NCBI GenBank assembly: GCA_016711045.1
Contig: JADJTT010000012.1
Coordinates: forward strand, 1-64,000
Reading direction: 5' to 3'
Length of the DNA: 64,000 nt
Source: Saprospirales bacterium
GTDB taxonomy: Bacteria > Bacteroidota > Bacteroidia > Chitinophagales > Saprospiraceae
This document shows positions 1 through 8,485 of the stretch, piece after piece. The translations under genes and the position numbers were made by a program. Below the pieces are notes generated by a model. That model was not told the origin of the DNA. It ran no database searches and saw nothing but the letters and a program-made list of their open reading frames with translations. Each line of letters begins with the position of its first letter. Position 1 is the first letter of the stretch.

Positions 1-892
1 TAAGTAGGATTAAGACAATGAGAATTTTGGAAAATGTTTTCACACAACCTTGTCAGAGAGGTACATCCAGTTAAGTAGGATTAAGACCAGGATAGGATGA
101 TCCAGTTGCGAGATAGTCAGAGAGGTACATCCAGGTTAAGTAGGATTAAGACCCGTTGCTGGTGTAATACTTTCGAGGCCGTGTCAGAGAGGTACATCCA
201 GCTTAAGTAGGATTAAGACAAGAGAATGGGTCTCCTGACCTTTCTTCTGGTCAGAGAGGTACATCCAGGTTAAGTAGGATTAAGACACCCGGCCGAGAGG
301 TACATCCAGGTTAAGTAGGATTAAGACGTCCTTTGTGACTACCTTTGTCGAGAGAGGTACATCCAGCTTAAGTAGGATTAAGACAATTCAAACTTACTGC
401 TAATCAATTTCACAACTGTCAGAGAGGTACATCCAGGTTAAGTAGGATTAAGACTGTAACGATATTGCCCGAGTACCAATTTTGTCTTGTCAGAGAGGTA
501 CATCCAGGTTAAGTAGGATTAAGACAAGCTCAAGATAAATTCCCTTTCTATTCGCGTCAGAGAGGTACATCCAGGTTAAGTAGGATTAAGACCATTGGCT
601 GCTTATTCCATTTGAGCTTCTATCGTCAGAGAGGTACATCCAGCTTAAGTAGGATTAAGACAATCGGTTTCTTGATCCGATCTTTGGCCGGCTTGTGTCA
701 GAGAGGTACATCCAGGTTAAGTAGGATTAAGACTGCAAACTTACGGTCAAAACGTACTTTGTCAGAGAGGTACATCCAGCTTAAGTAGGATTAAGACAAT
801 TCTTCAAGTAGGTAATTCCCAAGATCTGTTGAGAGAGGTACATCCAGGTTAAGTAGGATTAAGACAAATAATGTTTTCAGAGATGGATGAGA
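1..892. CRISPR. CRISPR array, left block (14 repeats, runs off window edge)
   Basis: Fourteen copies of a 37-nt repeat are visible. The repeat opens GTCAGAGAGGTACATCCAG and closes TAAGTAGGATTAAGAC. The first copy (1-16) is cut by the window edge, so the array continues to the left. Intact copies start at 116, 183, 250, 418, 489, 556, 625, 697 and 761. Copies at 52 (one base short), 295 (lacks its first four bases), 347 and about 829 are altered. Spacers are unique, mostly 27-35 nt, but the one at 287-294 is only 8 nt, which points to a deletion through a spacer-repeat junction. The two bases after CATCCAG vary between GT and CT here, unlike the right block. The 3' end ATTAAGAC resembles type III/I crRNA 5' handles, which would mean left-to-right transcription. 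Cas type cannot be assigned without cas genes. Confidence 0.95.
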
Positions 893-938
893 TGGTCTAA
901 TTTTTCCGGACACAAAACTGTCTTAAATTTGTGTACCG

Positions 939-1226
939 ATGAAAAGCAAAGACTCAAGCACGAACAAGCAACCCAGGCGGCGGTATGACGCCGAATTCAA
1001 GGCCTCGGCCTTACAGATGATAGAAAACGGCCGGAGTGTAGCAGATGTATCCCGTTCCCTTGGAGTGGGAGAAGGTGTGTTGCATAAATGGCGCAGGACG
1101 GTCCGTCAGGGACCGGATCCGGACCAGAATGCGGAGTTGGAGGCGTTGCGCAAGCAAGTCAAACAACTTGAAATGGAGCGGGATATCCTAAAAAAAGCCT
1201 TGTCCATTTTCAGCCGCACGACGTGA
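939..1226 (+). CDS. IS3-family transposase OrfA (helix-turn-helix)
   Basis: 95-residue DNA-binding subunit of the IS3-family transposase. A helix-turn-helix of the HTH_8/transposase-8 type spans about residues 15-55 (RRYDAEFKASALQMI, then GRSVADVSRSLGV). It is followed by a leucine-zipper-like coiled coil (about 63-88) that in this family mediates multimerisation. The reading frame ends four bases into orfB. A slippery A-run at 1191-1197 would shift a fraction of ribosomes into orfB to give the OrfAB transposase. The frame is intact, so the element could still be active. Confidence 0.93.
   Translation: MKSKDSSTNKQPRRRYDAEFKASALQMIENGRSVADVSRSLGVGEGVLHKWRRTVRQGPDPDQNAELEALRKQVKQLEMERDILKKALSIFSRTT
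1191..1197 (+). promoter_or_regulatory. Programmed -1 frameshift site (A6G) of the IS
   Basis: The run AAAAAAG near the end of orfA is the canonical IS3-type slippery heptamer. Slipping one base back after the two Lys codons reads on without a stop into the orfB frame (S-L-V-H-F-Q-P-H-D-V-S-Q-V...). Use of the site is inferred from the family; the frame continuity is seen directly. Confidence 0.75.
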
Positions 1227-2113
1227 GCCAGGTTTATGGATTCATAGCCAGAGTAGCTGATGAATTCCCGGTCAGGACGCTGTGTCAAACGATGGAAGTA
1301 AGCCGGAGCTGTTATTACGCTTGGCTGCAGGGCAAAAGCCATCAAATAAGAGGACACAAAAAAAAGATTGGCCAAAGGGTCAAGGATGTCTTTGAAAAGC
1401 ATTTACAGCGATATGGTTCGCGGCGTATCGAGGCTGAATTAAAGGAAGAAGGTGTGCATGCCGGACGGCATCAAATTCGCAGCAGGATGCAAGAGCAGGG
1501 CTTGAAGGCTATTCAGCCTCGATCGTTTGTGCCAAAAACGACACAAACCAACCCTAATTTGCAGCGAAGCCCCAACCTGTTGCTGGATATGGGGCCCGTT
1601 GAGCGGATAAATGCAGTTTGGGTCGGCGACATCACTTACTTGCCTATGGTGGACGGTTCCTGGTCTTATCTGGCCACTTGGCTGGACCTGTGTAGCCGTA
1701 AGGTCGTAGGATGGGAACTGAGCCAATCGCTGGATGCTGGATTAGTGATCCGTAGTTTTGAAAAGGCCTTGTTACGGCGCCGACCTGCTGCGGGCTTAAT
1801 CGTTCACTCTGATGGAGGGGGCCAATACATGGATGCGGACTTTCGCAGGCTGCTGGCTGAAAATAAGTGCACTCAAAGTATGACCCGGCCAGACAACCAT
1901 TACGACAATGCCTTCGCTGAATCGCTTTTCAGCCGTTTTAAGGCGGAATTACTCAGAGGCGGGGCATTCCTGGACTTGGACGACGCTCACACTGTTATTT
2001 TTGAGTATTTTGAGATCTATTACAACCGACAACGACGACACTCTGCACTGAACTACAAATCACCGGAAAACTTTGAAATTGAACTGTTAAACAAAATTTC
2101 CAACTCCACTTAA
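1223..2113 (+). CDS. IS3-family transposase OrfB (DDE catalytic subunit)
   Basis: 296 residues with an N-terminal HTH_21-like region and an rve integrase core. The DDE residues are visible: Asp in VWVGDITYLP, Asp in IVHSDGGGQY, and Glu in NAFAESLFSRFK, followed by the typical YYNRQRRHSAL tail. A GTG codon at 1223 overlaps the orfA stop, but the active protein is expected to be the OrfAB fusion made by frameshifting. The coding sequence is complete, without internal stops. Confidence 0.95.
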   Translation: MSQVYGFIARVADEFPVRTLCQTMEVSRSCYYAWLQGKSHQIRGHKKKIGQRVKDVFEKHLQRYGSRRIEAELKEEGVHAGRHQIRSRMQEQGLKAIQPRSFVPKTTQTNPNLQRSPNLLLDMGPVERINAVWVGDITYLPMVDGSWSYLATWLDLCSRKVVGWELSQSLDAGLVIRSFEKALLRRRPAAGLIVHSDGGGQYMDADFRRLLAENKCTQSMTRPDNHYDNAFAESLFSRFKAELLRGGAFLDLDDAHTVIFEYFEIYYNRQRRHSALNYKSPENFEIELLNKISNST

Positions 2114-2153
2114 CTGTCTTATTTAAGTGTCCGGCAAAACCGGACCACCTTCC

Positions 2154-4923
2154 AGAGGTACATCCAGGTTAAGTAGGATTAAGACTTGACTTCTTGTATT
2201 TCCTTAAATCATAAGTCAGAGAGGTACATCCAGCGTAAGTAGGATTAAGACCCTTTCCTTATTCCAAAAGATGACCTGTCACGAGAGGTACATCCAGCTT
2301 AAGTAGGATTAAGACCTTGCGGTTCTTCTTAAGGCTTTCTAAGTCAGAGAGGTACATCCAGCTTAAGTAGGATTAAGACTCGTTCAATTGAATTCTAGGT
2401 GTTGCTTTCAGTCAGAGAGGTACATCCAGCGTAAGTAGGATTAAGAATTAGCCTTACTGTCAGCGCAAAGCTTCATCGTCAGAGAGGTACATCCAGCGTA
2501 AGTAGGATTAAGAAAGCTTACCGCCTGTTGGGTTAAATTAATGCCGAGTCAGAGAGGTACATCCAGCGTAAGTAGGATTAAGACAGAATGTTGCTTTCCA
2601 ACAGGCTGTCGCAGCCTGTCAGAGAGGTACATCCAGGGTAAGTAGGATTAAGACAAGGCGAATTTGGTCTGTTGAAGTGCTACCCGTCAGAGAGGTACAT
2701 CCAGCGTAAGTAGGATTAAGACAAACGTTTTTCAACCGTCAGTCTTTTACCATTGTCAGAGAGGTACATCCAGCGTAAGTAGGATTAAGACGGTAGACGA
2801 TTGGCCATTGCTAAATACTACAAAGGTCAGAGAGGTACATCCAGCGTAAGTAGGATTAAGACCAACGGTTATTATTTCCCGTCTGCCTTCACTTTGTCAG
2901 AGAGGTACATCCAGCGTAAGTAGGATTAAGACAGAAACTGATACTATCAAACAGAATATTTCCCAGAGTCAGAGAGGTACATCCAGCGTAAGTAGGATTA
3001 AGACTTATCCAGGTTGTGACTGGCATGTATCTACATGGGTCAGAGAGGTACATCCAGCGTAAGTAGGATTAAGACAGGCACTTACGAGCACTTCATGAAC
3101 TTCAGAGTCAGAGAGGTACATCCAGCGTAAGTAGGATTAAGACTTCGCCTTTTCTTTCACTGCTATGTCTGGTCAGAGAGGTACATCCAGCGTAAGTAGG
3201 ATTAAGACAAGGAACCCAGGATGCTTTGGTAGCCGGTCAGAGAGGTACATCCAGCGTAAGTAGGATTAAGACCCTTAGCGGCCGGAACCATTCAATGTCC
3301 GTCAGAGAGGTACATCCAGCGTAAGTAGGATTAAGACTCACAAGGTCGGTTCCTTCGGGAACCACGACCGACGTCAGAGAGGTACATCCAGCGTAAGTAG
3401 GATTAAGACGTTAACGCGATTTCTCATGTTTTCAGGTCAGAGAGGTACATCCAGCGTAAGTAGGATTAAGACTCCGTCAATTCTAAGTGTACCCAATCGG
3501 TCAGAGAGGTACATCCAGCGTAAGTAGGATTAAGACGTTGACTAGAATCTGCCGAAACTTTGCATGATCAGGAGTCAGAGAGGTACATCCAGCGTAAGTA
3601 GGATTAAGACGATCAGTATTTTCAGCCCTGCCCACTGATTGTCAGAGAGGTACATCCAGCGTAAGTAGGATTAAGACCTTATCAGTTCTCATGTATCCAA
3701 GATGTTAAGTCAGAGAGGTACATCCAGCGTAAGTAGGATTAAGACCTACCAATTGTTATAAATTGAATGCGGTCAGAGAGGTACATCCAGCGTAAGTAGG
3801 ATTAAGACAGTATCTACTTTTTATGAGCGTCTCTAACTGTCAGAGAGGTACATCCAGCGTAAGTAGGATTAAGACATCCACTTGCCATAAGACGAGTAGT
3901 CAGAGAGGTACATCCAGCGTAAGTAGGATTAAGACCACTCGGTGCTCTGGCCGGTTTCTCTGTTTGTCAGAGAGGTACATCCAGCGTAAGTAGGATTAAG
4001 ACATAGATCCAGTTGTACCCGTTACCTCGGTCAGAGAGGTACATCCAGCGTAAGTAGGATTAAGACCATTTTACGATATTTTCAGGATTACATTCCAATG
4101 TCAGAGAGGTACATCCAGCGTAAGTAGGATTAAGACATGCACCAATGTTCAACACCCTGTACTCACTAGTCAGAGAGGTACATCCAGCGTAAGTAGGATT
4201 AAGACGTCTCTACGAAGAGCGTGCTTTCAAGGAGTCAGAGAGGTACATCCAGCGTAAGTAGGATTAAGACCGCTGCATCCATCAGGGCAATGGGTTCAAT
4301 GTCAGAGAGGTACATCCAGCGTAAGTAGGATTAAGACTTATCCTTTTTTGTAAATTCTCTTCAACGTCAGAGAGGTACATCCAGCGTAAGTAGGATTAAG
4401 ACAAACAGTTAAATATTGCCAACATACACCCTCGTCAGAGAGGTACATCCAGCGTAAGTAGGATTAAGACCACCGGTTCTTCCGGTCGTACTAGCCTGGT
4501 CAGAGAGGTACATCCAGCGTAAGTAGGATTAAGACTTAGCTTAAATACGTCTTGCAGCTTTGTCATTTGTCAGAGAGGTACATCCAGCGTAAGTAGGATT
4601 AAGACTTCGGCAATATATTCGGGGTCGTAGTCGAAACTGAACGTCAGAGAGGTACATCCAGCGTAAGTAGGATTAAGACTCATTTCGGTTATTTTTCTGA
4701 AATGTGTCGTCAGAGAGGTACATCCAGCGTAAGTAGGATTAAGACGAATCCACGGACCCTCACAGGTCAGAGAGGTACATCCAGCGTAAGTAGGATTAAG
4801 ACTTTACTCCTTTCCGAGGTCAGAGAGGTACATCCAGCGTAAGTAGGATTAAGACCCTGTCGTTAATTTTAGAGTGATAGGGTAGTGTCAGAGAGGTACA
4901 TCCAGCGTAAGTAGGATTAAGAC
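2154..4923. CRISPR. CRISPR array, right block (42 repeats)
   Basis: Forty-two repeats follow the IS. The first (2154-2185) lacks its GTCAG start. The next few are mixed: CG at 2215, CT at 2278 and 2343. From 2411 on almost all read CATCCAGCGTAAG, with one GG at 2618. Two neighbours (2411, 2478) end in A instead of C. The last full copy is 4887-4923. Spacers are unique and unusually variable, mostly 23-37 nt, with two very short ones near the right end: 20 nt at 4746-4765 and 16 nt at 4803-4818. After the last repeat there are 27 bases and then GTCAG (4951-4955), which may be a terminal spacer plus a truncated repeat. That would make this the distal end. Confidence 0.96.
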
Positions 4924-5056
4924 TTTCTTTTCTGTAGTCGCGTTAACTTTGTCAGCCAATCGACTCAATCTCTACCAAACAAGTCTTTTTCAAATTTTGC
5001 TATCCAATCTAGCAATTTTTACTTATTTTTGCTACATCAAATAGCAAAAAACACGC
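4924..5056. other. AT-rich right flank of the CRISPR array / promoter region of the ATPase gene
   Basis: An AT-rich stretch without a gene. It holds a possible last spacer (4924-4950) plus repeat start, a hairpin TTTTTGCTA/TAGCAAAAA (about 5026-5050), and TATTTTTG at 5024-5031, which fits the Bacteroidota -7 element TAnnTTTG 26 bases before the ATPase start. No good -33 TTTG is seen at the right distance. It could instead be a CRISPR leader for right-to-left transcription; the sequence does not decide. Confidence 0.4.
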
Positions 5057-6294
5057 ATGCTCGACCTCCTCTACCAACAAACCCAAGCCGCCACAGCAGC
5101 CGTTTCAATGGACTATTCCCGCCAGCTGCTGCACCAGATCGACTGGCGACACCGCCTCGTGGCCATACGTGGAGCGAGAGGGGTAGGGAAAACGACCCTC
5201 ATGCTGCAACACCTCCGGCAGACATACGGGCGATCTAAAGAAGCACTCTACACTACCCTCGACGATTTCTTTTTCTCAGACATCCGCCTGATCGACCTCG
5301 CCCGGGATTTTCATGCCAAAGGAGGCAAAGCCATATACCTCGACGAGGTACACAAGTACCCCTATGACAACTGGGCCCAGGAAATCAAGAACATCTACGA
5401 CCTGTTGCCTTCTCTGAAAGTCGTATTTTCAGGCTCTTCCATCCTGAAGATCCTGCAGGAACAAGCAGATCTGAGCAGAAGGGCCCTGATCTACGACTTA
5501 CAGGGCCTCTCATTCAGGGAGTACCTTAACCTCACCCAGGGCACCCAATTGCCAGTGTTTGTATGGGAGGACATCATCGGACGGCACGAAGAAATAGCTG
5601 GTCATATTCTGCACGATCACCAAATCCATCCGCTGCAATTCTTTGCGGAGTATCTCCGAGAGGGCTACTATCCCTTCTTCCTGGAAAACCGCGACATCTA
5701 CCCCCAGCGAGTGCGGGAATTGCTCAAGCTCATCATCGAGATCGACCTCAACTACCTGCCTGAACACACCATCACCGACCACGTCAAAATCAACCGGCTG
5801 CTTTACGCTATTGCGTCCTCCGCGCCCTTCAAGCCCAATATTTCCAAACTCAGCGAGCGCGTCGAACTCAACCGCAATCGCCTCACGCAGTATATCTACA
5901 TCCTGGAACGAGCACGTATGCTCAACCTCTTGCTCAGCCGCCATAAAGGAGTGAGTTCACTTCAAAACCCGAAAAAATTTTCCTGGAAAATACGAACCTC
6001 GCATTCGCCCTGGCCCCCGGAAAAACAGACCCGGGCAGTCTTCGCGAAACGTTCTTCCTCAACCAACTCCGGGCGCCACAACCGGCCAGAGGCCTGCCAC
6101 TCCTCGTGTCTTACCCCGACCAGGGCGATTTCCTGGTAGATTCATTCGAAGACCAGTATCTTTTTGAAATTGGAGGAAAAAACAAAGGCTTCGCTCAACT
6201 GAAAAACGCCAAAAACGCTTTCGTCGCCGCCGATGATATCGAAATGGGCTTTGCCCGAAAAATCCCGCTGTGGTTGTTTGGCTTTTTGTATTAG
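5057..6294 (+). pseudogene. AAA_14/DUF4143 ATPase, split by one frameshift
   Basis: The N-terminal part is an AAA_14 P-loop ATPase: Walker A GARGVGKTT at residues 39-47, Walker B AIYLDEV at about 92-98, and sensor-like VFSGSS. The C-terminal DUF4143 part continues in another frame, ending ...FGFLY at 6294. The switch falls at a run of six A near 5965. Moving back one base there restores a continuous protein of about 412 residues, the normal length of the family. Members are DNA-less ATPases of uncertain role, often found with defence or toxin-like genes. The frameshift may be a sequencing indel, real decay, or less likely programmed slippage on the A-run. It stands alone next to the CRISPR array. 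Confidence 0.85.
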
Positions 6295-6304
6295 TTTACC
6301 CCCC

Positions 6305-6898
6305 TCACTCCGGCAACCTCAACTCCTTCAAATCAACCTCAAACCCAGGCAACACCTCCCCGCCGCTAAGCACCTGTGTCCACCCCTGGAGGGTTTCCAC
6401 CGTACCGCCAGCGTGGTAGATGTAGGCCGTCTTTTCCTGCGGATCGAGCAGCCAGCCCAGGCGGGCGCCTTGCTCGATGTATTCCAGCATTTTTTCCTGA
6501 AGGGTAATAAGCTCGTCGCTTTCCGAACGGATCTCCGCGACGAAATCGGGCGTGAGTGGAGGGAAACGCTTCTTGTCAGCTGCAGAGAGCGCTAACCAAC
6601 GCTCTGTAGTGATCCACGAGGCATCGGGCGAACGTACCGCTCGATTGGGAAGGAGAAACCCCGTGGACGAACTAAAAACCAACCCTTTGTGGTACATTTG
6701 ATTCCACTGTTCCAACGCAAAGATCAGTTTGCTTTCAAAAAACCCCGATTCTCCTCCAATTGGCGTCATGATCAAAATATTTTTTTCCCGGTCCCGCTCA
6801 ATACGCAAATCGCAGTTAGCCTGGCAGAATTGGAAGAACTCCTCATCTGTCATTTCCACCGCAAGGCGCTTGATCTCGATCCCGTCTAATTTTAACAT
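6305..6898 (-). CDS. Uma2-family (DUF820) putative endonuclease
   Basis: 197 residues matching the Uma2/DUF820 family of PD-(D/E)XK-like nucleases. Family landmarks are LIMTPIGGESG (residues about 42-52), SPDASWIT (about 90-97), the PDFVAEIRSESD segment (about 116-127) carrying the conserved acidic residues, and LGWLLDPQEKTAYIY (about 148-162). The family is very abundant in cyanobacteria and some Bacteroidota; cellular function is not established. It is convergent with the preceding ATPase gene and stands alone. The start ATG at 6898 gives the usual family length. Confidence 0.9.
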   Translation of the reverse strand: MLKLDGIEIKRLAVEMTDEEFFQFCQANCDLRIERDREKNILIMTPIGGESGFFESKLIFALEQWNQMYHKGLVFSSSTGFLLPNRAVRSPDASWITTERWLALSAADKKRFPPLTPDFVAEIRSESDELITLQEKMLEYIEQGARLGWLLDPQEKTAYIYHAGGTVETLQGWTQVLSGGEVLPGFEVDLKELRLPE

Positions 6899-7248
6899 GA
6901 GGCCAGCTTTTAGTCGTTATGGCAATATATTCCTTTTGCGAATGATTTCAAAATAGCGCCATATGCCCCGCTCTCTTTTTGCCCCCCTCCTCTTCCTTCT
7001 GGAGCCTTACATGGGCCGGTTCAAAATCCGAAAATAAAATCACCCCAACCAAAGCCGAAACAATCGACTTCGCAAAAGACTGCTCCACCCTCGAAGCCGC
7101 CCGAAAGCTATCCGACCACCTCCCCATAAAAATAACCTGGCATTAATCTCCCCCACCCCGCCCGCACAGCCGCGACACATCGCGGCTCCCCCCCCAGCTC
7201 TCCCTATTCCCCCAGAAAAAAATCCCCTATCTTCGCAAAAAAACCACC
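6899..7248. other. Gene-poor stretch with a nuclease remnant
   Basis: 350 bases without an intact gene. The only coding trace is the fragment described at 7033-7146. The rest (about 7147-7248) is C-rich and I see no structure or promoter in it that I can support. Confidence 0.5.
7033..7146 (+). pseudogene. Remnant of an endonuclease/exonuclease/phosphatase-fold protein
   Basis: An open frame of 37 codons ends in KLSDHLPIKITWH and a stop. SDHLP is the C-terminal catalytic signature of the endonuclease/exonuclease/phosphatase superfamily. The same frame stays open upstream (W-S-L-T-W-A-G...) but has no start codon and is far too short for the fold, about 250 residues. I read it as the 3' end of a deleted gene. 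The match is to a short motif only, so confidence is modest. Confidence 0.4.
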
Positions 7249-7905
7249 ATGCCTCCCACGCATCCCTCCCACTGGAACGCCATTTACCAAAAAAGCCAAC
7301 CTGAAAAGCTGGGCTGGTACGAAGCAGCGCCACAACCTTCGCTCGGTCTGATCAACGCCTGCAACCTGCCCAAAGACGCCCGTATGCTCCATGTCGGCGT
7401 CGGCGCTTCCACCCTGCTCGACGCCCTCCTCGAAGAGGACTATAGCGAATTGATCGCCTGCGATATCAGCGAAGAAGCGCTGCTAAAAGCGCAAGATCGC
7501 CTGGGAGCGGAAGCCCGCAAGATGACCTGGATCGTCGACGACCTCACCGATCCCAATCTGCTCGCCGGGCTGGCCCCGGTGGACCTCTGGCACGACCGTG
7601 CCGTGTTGCATTTTTTTACCGAAGAAAAAGACCAGCAAACGTACTTTGACCTGCTCCGGAAATTGCTTAAAACCGGTGGCTACGCGATCATCGCCACCTA
7701 CAACCTGGAAGGGGTGGACCAATGCGCCGGACTTCCCGTCAAAAGATACAACGCTCACATGCTGGCTGAGCAATTAGGCCCCGACTTCCAACTCGTCCAG
7801 GCCATTGACTATACCTACTACATGCCTTCAGGAGATGAACGGCCGTATGTGTATACGGTATTTCAGCGGGTGGTTTTCTCCACTGTATTATTCTCCACTG
7901 ACTAA
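7249..7905 (+). CDS. Class I SAM-dependent methyltransferase
   Basis: 218 residues with a Rossmann-type methyltransferase domain. Motif I is MLHVGVGAST (residues 46-55), the acidic residue after beta-2 is in ACDIS (about 70-74), and motif IV-like VDLWHDRAVLHFF follows. The N-terminal HWNAIY...LGWYEAAP resembles the TPMT/TehB-like small-molecule methyltransferase group. The substrate cannot be told from sequence. It reads alone on the plus strand and the next gene starts about 160 bases downstream. Confidence 0.85.
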   Translation: MPPTHPSHWNAIYQKSQPEKLGWYEAAPQPSLGLINACNLPKDARMLHVGVGASTLLDALLEEDYSELIACDISEEALLKAQDRLGAEARKMTWIVDDLTDPNLLAGLAPVDLWHDRAVLHFFTEEKDQQTYFDLLRKLLKTGGYAIIATYNLEGVDQCAGLPVKRYNAHMLAEQLGPDFQLVQAIDYTYYMPSGDERPYVYTVFQRVVFSTVLFSTD

Positions 7906-8063
7906 AATCATTGCCCCCAACCTTCATTTCACCTAAATTACCTTTGTTCAATACCCGTCCTACCGTCCAACCTGATGCAGGGCGCCTATCGGTGCGTAAA
8001 CCCTGTTCCCACTGCCCTAAAGTGGGTTTGGTGTGTATTTTTCTAACCTTCAATACCAGGATC

Positions 8064-8405
8064 ATGAAATACGATCAAATAACACCTCAAGAACGTTGGC
8101 AAGACAACAAAGAACGCTGTAAAGAAGTCATGTCCGCCACCATTGCCGAGCTCACCGGCAGTGCCGATACGATGGCTCGGGGCCTTTGCGATGAAATGGC
8201 CGAAACCGGCATTATGAACTTCGAAGGCGTAGCCTCCGCTATGCAACCCGATGGAGAAGTCGATTTCGACAACCCCTACACCAGCAGAATAATGAACTTC
8301 CTCCAAAGCAAGGGATTCAACGAGCCCGAAGCAAACTCGATCGTCACCGCTATCTGCGAATTCGCCGCTTCGACCATGTTAATGGAAGGACCAAAAAACA
8401 ACTAA
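8064..8405 (+). CDS. Small hypothetical protein (113 aa)
   Basis: I do not recognise this protein. The start is set at ATG 8064 (MKYDQITPQERW); the frame is open further upstream, but that part is proline- and cysteine-rich and unlike the rest, so it is probably untranslated. The protein is acidic and apparently all-helical, with no signal peptide or membrane segment. A strong terminator follows six bases after the stop, which supports it being a real transcribed gene. Confidence 0.65.
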   Translation: MKYDQITPQERWQDNKERCKEVMSATIAELTGSADTMARGLCDEMAETGIMNFEGVASAMQPDGEVDFDNPYTSRIMNFLQSKGFNEPEANSIVTAICEFAASTMLMEGPKNN

Positions 8406-8410
8406 CCTGA

Positions 8411-8444
8411 ATAAAGAAGCATGGCAGCAGCCATGCTTCTTTAT
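8411..8444 (+). terminator. Strong rho-independent-type hairpin
   Basis: A perfect 15-bp stem (8411-8425 with 8430-8444, core AAAGAAGCATGGC) with an AGCA loop, directly after the small gene at 8064-8405. The stem is flanked by A/T runs on both sides, so it could end transcription in either direction. The next gene starts 41 bases on. Confidence 0.85.
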
Positions 8445-8485
8445 TTACTAAAAAAAATGTCCTTACATTTACGAAAAACTAAACT

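Larger units (their letters stand above)
893..2147 (+). mobile_element. IS3-family insertion sequence inside the CRISPR array
   Basis: A 1255-bp element with imperfect 21-bp terminal inverted repeats: left end 893-913 (TGGTC...CCGGACAC) and right end 2127-2147, 17 of 21 positions matching. It carries overlapping orfA and orfB joined by an A6G slippery site, the usual IS3 arrangement. It is inserted in the CRISPR array. No direct duplication of target bases is visible: the flanks read AGA on the left and CCT on the right. The first repeat to the right has lost its first five bases. Together these suggest that array sequence was lost, or that two IS copies recombined, after insertion. Confidence 0.92.

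Noticed and set aside
4924..5040. A definite CRISPR leader at the right end
   Set aside because: The stretch is AT-rich, but the spacer-length gap followed by GTCAG and the ATTAAGAC repeat tail argue for the opposite polarity; direction is left open.
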